NCBI GenBank assembly: GCA_015491615.1
Contig: WFVN01000220.1
Coordinates: 1 to 29,763, forward strand
DNA length: 29,763 nucleotides
Direction of reading: 5' to 3'
Source of the DNA: Gammaproteobacteria bacterium
Lineage (GTDB): Bacteria > Pseudomonadota > Gammaproteobacteria > S012-40
Positions within the stretch are counted from its first letter, which is position 1; each line of letters opens with the position of its first letter. Position numbers and translations under genes: made by a program. Below are positions 1 through 7,478 of this stretch, in pieces. The notes under the pieces are model-generated. The model worked only from the letters and a program-made list of their open reading frames with translations, had not been told where the DNA came from and made no database searches.

Positions 1-203
1 GGGCGCAGGAGGGCGAGGACCAGGAGGAGGCCGGCGGCGGCGCCCACCGGAGCGGCCCAGCGCAGGGGGCGAGGCGGGCGCCGGGCCTCGGCCACCGCCC
101 GGCGGCGGGCCTGGTCGAGGCGGGCACGCACGGCCGGCGGCAGGTCCTCGGCGCGCCGGTCCAGTTCCCGGCGCAGGCGGGTGAGGTCGTCGGGCTCGTT
201 CAC
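1..203 (-). CDS. DUF3619-like small membrane protein, putative anti-sigma partner (3' part outside window)
   Basis: Only the first 67 codons are present; the gene continues past base 1. Translation gives a charged N-terminal helix (MNEPDDLTRLRRELDRRAED) followed by a hydrophobic stretch near residues 51-66 (WAAPVGAAAGLLLVLALL) that looks like one membrane helix. The GTG start overlaps the stop of the sigma-factor gene in a GTGA arrangement, so the two are probably translationally coupled. In related beta- and gammaproteobacteria this type of short sigma factor is followed by a DUF3619 protein with a charged helix and a single membrane segment. I infer the same family here from position and shape. 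An anti-sigma role is inference and not shown by the sequence. Confidence 0.65.
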   Translation of the reverse strand, partial: MNEPDDLTRLRRELDRRAEDLPPAVRARLDQARRRAVAEARRPPRPLRWAAPVGAAAGLLLVLALLR

Positions 204-727
204 GGCCGGTGGTCCTCCAGTCGTTGGCGCAGGGCGCACACCGCCCGTGCGTAGTGGGTCTTCACGCTGCCCTCCGAGCAGCCCATGGCGCGCGCGGTCT
301 GGGCCACGTCCAGCCCCTCCCAGGCGCGCAGGAGGAAGGCCTGACGCTGGCGCAGGGGGAGTTCGGCGAGGGCGCGGTCGAGGGCGTCCATGGCCTGGGC
401 GTCGCTGGCGCGGGTGGCGGGGTCGCGGTCGTGGGGGTCGGGGCGCTGGTCTTCGTGCGACTCGTCCGCGGCCTTGCCCAGGAGACGCTGCCAGGCCTGG
501 CGCACGGTGCGCCGCCGCCCCCAGTCGCGGATGGTGTTCTGGAGGATGCGCTGGAACAGTAGCGGCCATTCCTCCGGTGGGCGCCGGGCGTAGCGGTGCG
601 CCAGACGCAGCATGGCCTCCTGCACCAGATCCAGTGCCTCGTCGTGGTCGCGGGTGGCGAGCCAGGCCTGCCGGTAGGCGCGCGCCTGCACCGCGGCGAG
701 GAAGTCGTCCAGGGAATCGCCACTCAG
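200..727 (-). CDS. RNA polymerase sigma factor, ECF-like sigma-70 family, apparent CTG start
   Basis: This short sigma factor (175 residues if started here) should direct RNA polymerase to a small regulon. Region 2 lies at about residues 13-75 (ALDLVQEAML, then PLLFQRILQNTIRDW). An acidic/charged linker covers about 85-110. Region 4 with its helix-turn-helix is at about 112-170 (LPLRQRQAFLLRAWEGLD, then ARAMGCSEGSVKTHYARA). The family normally begins only a few residues before the LDDFLAAV segment, but no ATG, GTG or TTG is available there in frame. A CTG lies 8 nt after an AGGAG ribosome site and gives MSGDSLDDFL, so I use it. Alternatives are an in-frame GTG twelve codons further in without a ribosome site, or a one-base sequence error after the out-of-frame GTG at 723. 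It lies 29 nt after the VanZ gene and is coupled to the DUF3619-like gene. Confidence 0.88.
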   Translation of the reverse strand: MSGDSLDDFLAAVQARAYRQAWLATRDHDEALDLVQEAMLRLAHRYARRPPEEWPLLFQRILQNTIRDWGRRRTVRQAWQRLLGKAADESHEDQRPDPHDRDPATRASDAQAMDALDRALAELPLRQRQAFLLRAWEGLDVAQTARAMGCSEGSVKTHYARAVCALRQRLEDHRP

Positions 728-734
728 TCGTCCG

Positions 735-740
735 TCTCCT
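735..740 (-). promoter_or_regulatory. Shine-Dalgarno site deciding the sigma-factor start
   Basis: The minus strand reads AGGAGA. The GGAG core is 8 nt before the in-frame CTG (727-725) and 12 nt before an out-of-frame GTG (723-721). The spacing favours the CTG. Confidence 0.55.
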
Positions 741-756
741 TTGCCTTTTACCGAGC

Positions 757-1905
757 TTAACGCAGGTGCGCGGATTCGGTTGACGGGGAACGCCGGCCGG
801 GGGCGAGGGCGCGGTAGAGGGCGGCCATGGCGAGGACGATGAGGGGGTCGGTGATCTCCGGGATGTGCCCGGAGATGCGCGTTTGCGCCAGTTCCAGAGT
901 GAACGTGAGGGTGACGACGAGGAAGGTGGCGAAGCGCAGGCTGGCCCCCTCGCGGCGCACCGTCCACAGCAGGGCGCCGTAGAAATAGGCCTTGGCGAAG
1001 AGAACACCGACATTGAACAGGGACAGCGCCTGCAAGAAGCCGTGCATGGGCAACCAGCGGAAGGGCTCGGCCACCGGGCGAAGCTGGAAGGGGGCGAGGC
1101 CCTGGACCACCAAAGCGAGCATGAGGAAGACGGCGAGGGCGGCGTCTCCCCAGCGCCGACGGCTCAGGTGCAGTCCCCAGAGGAGGCCGCCCAAGATCGC
1201 CCCGAGGACCGAGGGTAGGGTGACTACGTTGGCGACGGTGATCGCCTCCAAAGCGAACACGACGGCAGCGCCGGCGAAGTACAGGGGTAGGCGCGCCGGG
1301 CCCTGCCACACCGCCCACCACAGGCGTGCCGCCACTGCCCACAGGGCGGTCTGGACGAGAATGCGGACCCAGTCCCATTGGGGATGCAGGAGGAGGGGCT
1401 TCAAGCTGTCTTTGATGAGCTGCCAGTCCAGGCTGGGGATGAAAGGAGTGAGGCGGGCGGCGAGCCACAGCCCCAGTAGGCCGAGGGCGAAGGCGTCGGC
1501 GGTGGAAAGGGGTAGTCCCCAGGCGCGCAGACGACCCACGAGGCCGGCCGAGGCCGCTCCCAGGACCACGCCGAAGAGGTTCCAGAGGACGTCCTGGAGG
1601 CTGGCGTCGCGACTGGGGAGGAACAATTGCGCCAGTTGCACGGAGAGGGCCAGGACGCCACTCCACAACAGGAGGGTGAACCAGCCCTGGCGCGGCCAGG
1701 CGAGGCGCGCCAACAGGCCCAGGGGAACGAACAGGACGACGTTGCCGAGGATGTCGCCGCGTGAGGTGAGGCGAAGCAGACTGTCGCTCAAGGCGCGCAG
1801 CTCGCCGCCTTGGAAGGGGCGGAAGTCGAAGGGGTAGAGGGAGCCGTAGACGATCACCGCGCAGGCGGCGAGGACGAGTAGGCGCAGGGCGGGTTTGGCA
1901 GGCAT
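757..1905 (-). CDS. VanZ family integral membrane protein with two VanZ-like halves
   Basis: This is a 382-residue polytopic protein with about ten to twelve predicted membrane helices. The N-terminal VanZ-like unit (about residues 10-125) contains YGSLYPFDF, GDILGNVVLFVPLG and QLAQLFLPSRDASLQDVLWN, the last two being typical of VanZ. The C-terminal quarter repeats the pattern with LELAQTRISGHIPEITDP, so the protein looks like a tandem or fused VanZ. VanZ is known from low-level teicoplanin resistance in enterococci; most homologues have no assigned function. ATG at 1905 gives a good hydrophobic N terminus, although no strong ribosome site precedes it. The gene ends 29 nt before the sigma-factor start and may be co-transcribed with it. 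A link to envelope physiology is plausible but unproven. Confidence 0.85.
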   Translation of the reverse strand: MPAKPALRLLVLAACAVIVYGSLYPFDFRPFQGGELRALSDSLLRLTSRGDILGNVVLFVPLGLLARLAWPRQGWFTLLLWSGVLALSVQLAQLFLPSRDASLQDVLWNLFGVVLGAASAGLVGRLRAWGLPLSTADAFALGLLGLWLAARLTPFIPSLDWQLIKDSLKPLLLHPQWDWVRILVQTALWAVAARLWWAVWQGPARLPLYFAGAAVVFALEAITVANVVTLPSVLGAILGGLLWGLHLSRRRWGDAALAVFLMLALVVQGLAPFQLRPVAEPFRWLPMHGFLQALSLFNVGVLFAKAYFYGALLWTVRREGASLRFATFLVVTLTFTLELAQTRISGHIPEITDPLIVLAMAALYRALAPGRRSPSTESAHLR

Positions 1906-1973
1906 AGGTGCGTGAACGGGCTGGTGATTATTGACTATGGATCGGGGCCGGGCGCAGGTCAATGGCGGCCCGC

Positions 1974-2291
1974 TCAGCGCTTCCGGTGTCGGGTGCGGGG
2001 GACGTAGCCGGGCGGGCGTTCGCGGATCCAGCGAAGGAAGCGGGCCATCTCCGGGTGCGCGAGGAGGGCTTCGCGGCTGGCGTAGCGTTCCGCCAGTTCC
2101 ATCTCCGAGCACAGGGCGTGGATCTGTTTGTGACAGGCGTGGCACACGTACAGGATCGCACCTTCCCGCCGTTCGCGGCGGTAGCGCCGGCGGATGCGCT
2201 TGCGCCCGTGCACGGCGCGCGGTATGAGGTGGTGGCGGGTGAGGGGCAGGCCCGTGCGACCGCACAGTTCGCAGGTGTCGGAGGTACTCAT
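1974..2291 (-). CDS. Small stand-alone HNH endonuclease-like protein
   Basis: This is a 105-residue basic protein with an HNH (beta-beta-alpha metal) fold. CELCGR (C7, C10) and CHACHK (C50, C53) look like zinc-binding knuckles. RHHLIPR (H20, H21) carries the catalytic histidine, and KQIHAL supplies H58, the last histidine of the HNH motif. The segment around residues 30-43 is very rich in arginine and could contact nucleic acid. I chose the ATG at 2291 because the zinc knuckle then starts directly after the N terminus; an upstream in-frame extension looks non-coding. It is divergent from apbC, with about 130 nt between the starts. No methylase, helicase or phage gene is adjacent, so a role in defence or DNA repair cannot be assigned from context. 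Confidence 0.83.
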   Translation of the reverse strand: MSTSDTCELCGRTGLPLTRHHLIPRAVHGRKRIRRRYRRERREGAILYVCHACHKQIHALCSEMELAERYASREALLAHPEMARFLRWIRERPPGYVPRTRHRKR

Positions 2292-2375
2292 GGGACGGGG
2301 CTCCGGGGCATTGCTGGTGCGTCGTTTCGGATGCAGGGTGAACCCTTTCCAACCGGGCAAATCAGTGTTCCATGA

Positions 2376-2381
2376 TAGAAT
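2376..2381 (+). promoter_or_regulatory. apbC: Candidate -10 element (TAGAAT) for apbC-dcd
   Basis: TAGAAT matches the sigma-70 -10 consensus at five of six positions and lies 41 nt before the apbC ATG in the only AT-richer stretch of this intergenic region. I see no convincing -35 hexamer at 16-18 bp. Confidence 0.4.
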
Positions 2382-2422
2382 CGGAATGCAAGGGGACGTT
2401 AGCAAAGGATTCGGAGGAAGGT

Positions 2423-3513
<1,091 letters not shown>

Positions 3514-3517
<4 letters not shown>

Positions 3518-4080
3518 GCCTTAAATCCGACCGCTGGATCCGCCGCATGGCGGCGGAGCACGGCATGATCGAGCCCTTCGAGCCGGGGCAGGTGAAGCGG
3601 GTGGACGGGCAGCCGGTGATCTCCTACGGTACCTCCAGCTACGGCTACGACATCCGCTGCGCCGACGAATTCAAGATCTTCACCAACATCAACAGCACCA
3701 TCGTCGATCCCAAGGGATTCGACGAGGGCAGCTTCGTGGACGTGAAGGGGCCGCAGTGCGTCATCCCGCCCAACTCCTTCGCCCTGGCGCGCACGGTGGA
3801 GTATTTCCGCATCCCCCGCAACGTGCTGGCCATCTGCCTGGGCAAGTCCACCTACGCCCGTTGCGGCATCATCGTCAACGTCACCCCCCTGGAGCCGGAG
3901 TGGGAGGGGCACGTGACGTTGGAGTTCTCCAACACCACCCCCCTGCCGGCGCGCATCTACGCCAACGAGGGGGTGGCCCAGCTCCTCTTCCTGGAGTCGG
4001 ACGAGGTGTGCGAGACCTCCTACCGGGACCGGGCCGGAAAGTACCAGGGGCAGCGCGGCGTCACCCTGCCGCGCGCCTGA
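3514..4080 (+). CDS. dcd: dCTP deaminase
   Basis: This enzyme deaminates dCTP to dUTP, feeding dUMP and hence dTTP synthesis in the cytosol. At 188 residues it has the expected length. Diagnostic stretches are SSYGYDIRCADEF (41-53), the nucleotide-binding LGKSTYARCGI (109-119) and VTLEFSNTTPLP (134-145), where E137 aligns with the catalytic glutamate of the E. coli enzyme. The family fold is a homotrimer. The start overlaps the apbC stop as ATGA, so translation is probably coupled. The 98 nt after the stop, before the convergent DUF3108 gene, contain no convincing terminator. Confidence 0.97.
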
Positions 4081-4178
4081 TCGTTCCGGCCCAGGCGCCG
4101 TCGAGCCAGTGGACGTGCGGAGTGGGAAGGTGGCGGTGGGGAGGTGGCGCCGTTCCCCTCGCTCGCCCGTTTCCCAGA

Positions 4179-4907
4179 TCAGTCCCAGTCTTCGTCGCCG
4201 CTTCGCCGGGGTAGGGGAGCGAGGCCTTCGACCGCCTCCAGGCGCCCTTCCAGGCGGCCGCCGTCGCCGTCGTGGACGATGAGCACGGGCAGATAACGCA
4301 GGCGCGGGGCGCACCAGAGGGTGGTGCTCTCTTTCTTGCCGCGGCGGGCGAGCCCCACCGCCTCCAGTTTGCCCCAGGGAGTGTCCAGGCGCCGCCGTCC
4401 CTGGGCCTCGATGCGGTAGGTCTTCATCTTCTTCCCTTCCACCACGTGCAGGGCGCGGGGCGTACGCCCGGCGGCCAGGTCGGCCATGAGCGCCAGCAGA
4501 TACATGTTCTGGTCCACCGCGTCGGCGGTGAGGGGGATGTTGAAGGGCTCGCCGTTGTAGCGGCTGTGGGCCACCATCGCCCGCCAGTCGTAAGTCTGTT
4601 CGATGAGGCGCGGGTGGCGCCCCTCGCGCCGCTGGCGGTAGTAGAGGGGGCGTGGGCGGCCGTCGATCCAGCGGATGCGGCTGAAGTCGTCCAGCCGGAG
4701 GTTCACCACCCAGGCGGCGATGCCCACCGGCTCGGTGACGGAGCGGTAGAAGGGCCCCTCGGCGTCGCTTCCTAGGGTGCGGGTCGCCTCGCCGATCTTG
4801 AGGGGACCCTTGTAGATGCCGTAGCGGGCCTGGAAGTCGGGGATGGGCGGGGCGGCGCCGACGAGGCCGCAAGCGAGGAGCAGGACGAGGGCGAGGAGCG
4901 CCCTCAC
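4179..4907 (-). CDS. DUF3108 family exported protein
   Basis: This is a 242-residue protein with a signal peptide (RALLALVLLLACGLVGAAPP) followed by a DUF3108-type beta-rich domain. Typical features are FQARYGIYKGPLKIGEATR near the mature N terminus, DNA-encoded YDWRAMVAHSRYNGEPF in the middle, and TPWGKLEAVGL with a later WCAPRLRYLPVLI. DUF3108 has no established function; a periplasmic or outer-membrane location is inferred from the signal peptide. GTG at 4907 overlaps the glycosyltransferase stop as GTGA and gives the cleanest signal peptide. A GTG at 4919 would add four residues. It is the last gene of a four-gene overlapping envelope operon, which suggests a role in surface polysaccharide or lipid handling. 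Confidence 0.85.
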   Translation of the reverse strand: MRALLALVLLLACGLVGAAPPIPDFQARYGIYKGPLKIGEATRTLGSDAEGPFYRSVTEPVGIAAWVVNLRLDDFSRIRWIDGRPRPLYYRQRREGRHPRLIEQTYDWRAMVAHSRYNGEPFNIPLTADAVDQNMYLLALMADLAAGRTPRALHVVEGKKMKTYRIEAQGRRRLDTPWGKLEAVGLARRGKKESTTLWCAPRLRYLPVLIVHDGDGGRLEGRLEAVEGLAPLPRRSGDEDWD

Positions 4908-5920
4908 GGCTGGTGCCACCCCTGGTCCGGGGGCAGGGCCAGTTCCGCCTCGTTGCGCACCGTGTAGCTGCGCGTGTCGCTGGATTCGTAGTAGGTGCGG
5001 GTGAGCAGTTCGGCGAGGATGCCGGTGGTGAGGAACTGCACCGCCATCACCTCGAAGAGGATGCCGACCTGGAATAGGGGACGGGTGCCGATGGATTCGC
5101 CCATGAGCTTGAGGACGAACAGGTAGAGGAGGATCACCCCGCCGACGCCGCCGAAGGCGAAGGCGATCTTGCCGAAGAAGTGCCCCGGGCGGGTGCGGTA
5201 GCGCATGAAGAAATAGACCGCCAGCAGGTCCAGGAGGACGCGGAAGGTGCGGCCGATGCCGTATTTGGACTGACCGTAACGGCGCGGGTGGTGGGTGACC
5301 ACTTCCTCGCCGATGCGCGCCGGGGTGGTGAGGGTGGCCACCCAGGCGGGGATGAAGCGGTGCATCTCGCCGTACAGGCGCACGTCCTTGAGGATGTGGG
5401 CGCGGAAGGCCTTGAGGGTGCAGCCGTAGTCGTGCAGGTGGACGCCGGTGACGCGGCCGATGAGGCGGTTGGCCAGACGCGAGGGGATGGTACGCAGCCA
5501 GACGCTGTCCTGGCGGTCGCGGCGCCAGCCGGCCACCAGGTCCAGGTCCTCCTCCAGAAGGCGCTTGACCAGGCGCGGGATGTCCTTGGGGTCGTTCTGC
5601 AGGTCGCCGTCGAGGGTGACGATGACGTCGCCGCGGGTGGCGTCGATGCCCGCCTGCATGGCGGCGGTCTGGCCGAAGTTGCGCTGTAGTTCGATGAGGC
5701 GCACGTAGGGGCCGTATTTTTGCGCCTCTTCTTTGATGCGTCGCACCGTGTGGTCGCTGCTGCCGTCGTCCACCAGGATCAGCTCCCAGGGGTGGGGGTA
5801 GCCGTCCAGGGCCTCGTGCACGCGCGCCAGCAGGGGGGCGACGTTGTCCTCCTCGTTGTAGAGGGGAATGACGATGGACAGGCGATGGGAGTGGCCCGTG
5901 GTGTCAACGCGTTCGCTCAT
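4904..5920 (-). CDS. Family 2 glycosyltransferase, polyprenyl-phosphate sugar type (ArnC/GtrB/DPM1-like)
   Basis: This is a 338-residue membrane-anchored enzyme. The GT-A domain has IVIPLYNEEDNV (16-27), LVDDGSSDHT (49-58), and LDGDLQNDP (103-111), which carries the metal- and nucleotide-sugar-binding aspartates D104 and D106. HDYGCTLKAFR (163-173) and RRYGQSKYGIGRT (213-225) are hallmarks of enzymes that place a sugar on undecaprenyl or dolichyl phosphate. Two membrane helices follow (about 250-272 and 284-306), as in GtrB and ArnC. The sugar cannot be read from sequence. The ATG at 5920 overlaps the PAP2 stop as ATGA, and upstream in-frame codons look non-coding. With the divergent ArnT-like gene at 7479 it makes a plausible donor-synthesis and transfer pair. 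Confidence 0.92.
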   Translation of the reverse strand: MSERVDTTGHSHRLSIVIPLYNEEDNVAPLLARVHEALDGYPHPWELILVDDGSSDHTVRRIKEEAQKYGPYVRLIELQRNFGQTAAMQAGIDATRGDVIVTLDGDLQNDPKDIPRLVKRLLEEDLDLVAGWRRDRQDSVWLRTIPSRLANRLIGRVTGVHLHDYGCTLKAFRAHILKDVRLYGEMHRFIPAWVATLTTPARIGEEVVTHHPRRYGQSKYGIGRTFRVLLDLLAVYFFMRYRTRPGHFFGKIAFAFGGVGGVILLYLFVLKLMGESIGTRPLFQVGILFEVMAVQFLTTGILAELLTRTYYESSDTRSYTVRNEAELALPPDQGWHQP

Positions 5921-6462
5921 GGTCTCGCTCGTGGATCTTGGGGAGGGGAAGGTAACACGGGCGGTCGCCGGCGTGTGCACAGGGCGGCCATGATGAGGCC
6001 GAAGACGAAGCCGAGGGTGGCGCCGACGAGGACCTGGGCGGGGGTGTGGGCGTCCAGATAGACGCGGGAGACGGCCACGCCCACCGCCACCAGAGCCAAG
6101 GGAGCACTCCAGCGCCAGTCACGCAGGGCGAGGGTGATGAAGCCGAGGGCGGCGAAGAAGTTGAGGGCATGGTTGGATGGCATGCCGGTACGGTCGCCGG
6201 GACAGGGAGGGATGCGCAGTTCCGCCGTCGGCCGCTCGGCACAGGGGCGCGGTTGCTGGAAGACGTCCTTGAGGGCGTTACCGCCGGCGTCGGCCAGGCC
6301 CACGGTGACGAGCAGGCCCAGGGCCAGCCCCACGCCCCGGCGACCTTCGCGCCGGATCAGGCCGAGCGCCAGCAGGGCGAGCAGGGGCAGGCCGAAGGTC
6401 TCCTTGGCGGACAGCCAAGTCATGACAGCATCCAACCAGGGGCCGTCGGCGAACTCAACCAT
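5917..6462 (-). CDS. PAP2 family membrane phosphatase (first copy)
   Basis: This is a 181-residue polytopic phosphatase of the PAP2/BacA-independent undecaprenyl-diphosphatase superfamily. The three catalytic motifs are KDVFQQPRP (65-73), PSNH (95-98) and SRVYLDAHTPAQ (132-143). The third motif keeps the nucleophilic histidine, but the aspartate that normally supports it (four residues later) is glutamine. This may be a subfamily trait or may lower activity. Likely substrates are undecaprenyl diphosphate, phosphatidic acid or lipid A phosphate. ATG at 6462 overlaps the 3' end of the upstream flippase-like gene by 8 nt, and the stop overlaps the glycosyltransferase as ATGA, so it is in the middle of one operon. 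Confidence 0.9.
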   Translation of the reverse strand: MVEFADGPWLDAVMTWLSAKETFGLPLLALLALGLIRREGRRGVGLALGLLVTVGLADAGGNALKDVFQQPRPCAERPTAELRIPPCPGDRTGMPSNHALNFFAALGFITLALRDWRWSAPLALVAVGVAVSRVYLDAHTPAQVLVGATLGFVFGLIMAALCTRRRPPVLPSPPQDPRARP

Positions 6463-7375
6463 GGGTGTCGGGTCTTGGCAGGGCGAGGGCCAGCAAGCCA
6501 CCCAGGAGGGTGCCGCCGAGGAGAAACAGGTGTAGATTCACCGCCGCCGTCAGGGCGTCCACTGCCGCCACCTCCCACAGGGCGAGGCCGGCCACCACCC
6601 CCGCCTCGTAGGTCCCCAGACCGGCCACGCCGTGCACCGGCAGGACCGAGGACAGCTCCCCGCCGATGGCGCCTAGGAGAGCGGCAGGCAGTGCCAGGGC
6701 AGCGAACTGGCCGAGGAGCCAGGCGAATACCGCCAGTTTCACTGACCAGTTCACCACCGTCCAGGCCCACGAGCGCCACAGGGCACGACCGGTGGTGGGG
6801 AGGCTGCCGAGGGCTTGTTCCGCCAGCCGGCGCCAGCCGCGCAGGTGGTCGCCCCCCAGGCGCGGCGCCAGCCACAGGCCCAGGCGGTAGGTGAGCCAGG
6901 GCAGGGGCAGCCAGGCGAGCCACAGCCAGCCGGTCCAGGCGGGGGCGTGGGTCAGGCCGAGGATGGCGGCCCCGCCGAAGGCGGCGAGGGTGTGCAGATC
7001 GAGGAGACGGAACCACAACAGGGCAGGGACGGAACGGATGGCCGGCACCTGGAAATAGCGGGACATGAGTACCGGGAAACTCAGCTCGCCGGTGCGCATG
7101 GGCAGGAAGTTGTTGAGGAGGTTGTGCCACAGAGTGAGACGCAGGCAAAGGGGAAACCCTCCGGCCATGTCGGCGTGGAAATAGTCGTACAGACGCGCCG
7201 CGCGCAGCAGATAACTGATCAACAGCAAGAGCAGGGCGGTGCCCAACGCGCCCGCCGACAGGGCCGCCCACGGTTGCCACAGGCGTGCCCAGCCCACGTA
7301 GCGGTCGAGCACGTAGAGGAAGGCGAGGGTGACGGCGACCCCGAGGGTGGCGCGCAGGCGGGCGGACGTGTTCAT
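6455..7375 (-). CDS. Lysylphosphatidylglycerol synthase transmembrane-region family protein (flippase-like, UPF0104)
   Basis: This is a 306-residue integral membrane protein with about eight helices and no soluble aminoacyl-transferase domain. It carries the family signatures NNFLPMRTGELSFPVLMSR (about 106-124) and ELSSVLPVHGVAGLGTYEAG (about 239-258), the region that in MprF houses the flippase-like part. Stand-alone members are proposed to move or modify lipids, but biochemical proof is scarce. ATG at 7375 starts just before the first helix. It is the first gene of the minus-strand envelope operon and is divergent from the ArnT-like glycosyltransferase, with about 100 nt shared between them. 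Substrate is unknown. Confidence 0.88.
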   Translation of the reverse strand: MNTSARLRATLGVAVTLAFLYVLDRYVGWARLWQPWAALSAGALGTALLLLLISYLLRAARLYDYFHADMAGGFPLCLRLTLWHNLLNNFLPMRTGELSFPVLMSRYFQVPAIRSVPALLWFRLLDLHTLAAFGGAAILGLTHAPAWTGWLWLAWLPLPWLTYRLGLWLAPRLGGDHLRGWRRLAEQALGSLPTTGRALWRSWAWTVVNWSVKLAVFAWLLGQFAALALPAALLGAIGGELSSVLPVHGVAGLGTYEAGVVAGLALWEVAAVDALTAAVNLHLFLLGGTLLGGLLALALPRPDTHG

Positions 7376-7384
7376 GGACCGGCT

Positions 7385-7390
7385 ATTGTA
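7385..7390 (-). promoter_or_regulatory. Candidate -10 element (TACAAT) for the envelope operon
   Basis: The minus strand reads TACAAT, five of six matches to the -10 consensus, 9 nt before the ATG of the flippase-like gene. This would give a nearly leaderless transcript. The -35 region is poorly conserved. Confidence 0.35.
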
Positions 7391-7422
7391 GGCCAGGCGG
7401 CCATGGGAACACACGCGCACCC

Positions 7423-7450
7423 TTCGCCTGCGCCGGGCGCGCGTGTATCA
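7423..7450 (+). promoter_or_regulatory. Candidate promoter for the ArnT-like gene
   Basis: TTCGCC (7423-7428) and TATCAT (7445-7450) are separated by 16 bp and lie about 28 nt before the chosen GTG. The -10 is good and the -35 weak. Confidence 0.4.
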
Positions 7451-7478
7451 TCGCCGCCGGTCCCTCTCGGAGCAGCCC

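Noticed and set aside
262..723. GTG-started frame overlapping the sigma factor
   Set aside because: The protein is Pro/Ser/Ala/Arg-rich with no domain. It matters only as evidence for a possible start-region sequencing error.
4081..4178. Terminator between dcd and the DUF3108 gene
   Set aside because: Only weak 5-6 bp pairings with long loops and no T tract are visible.
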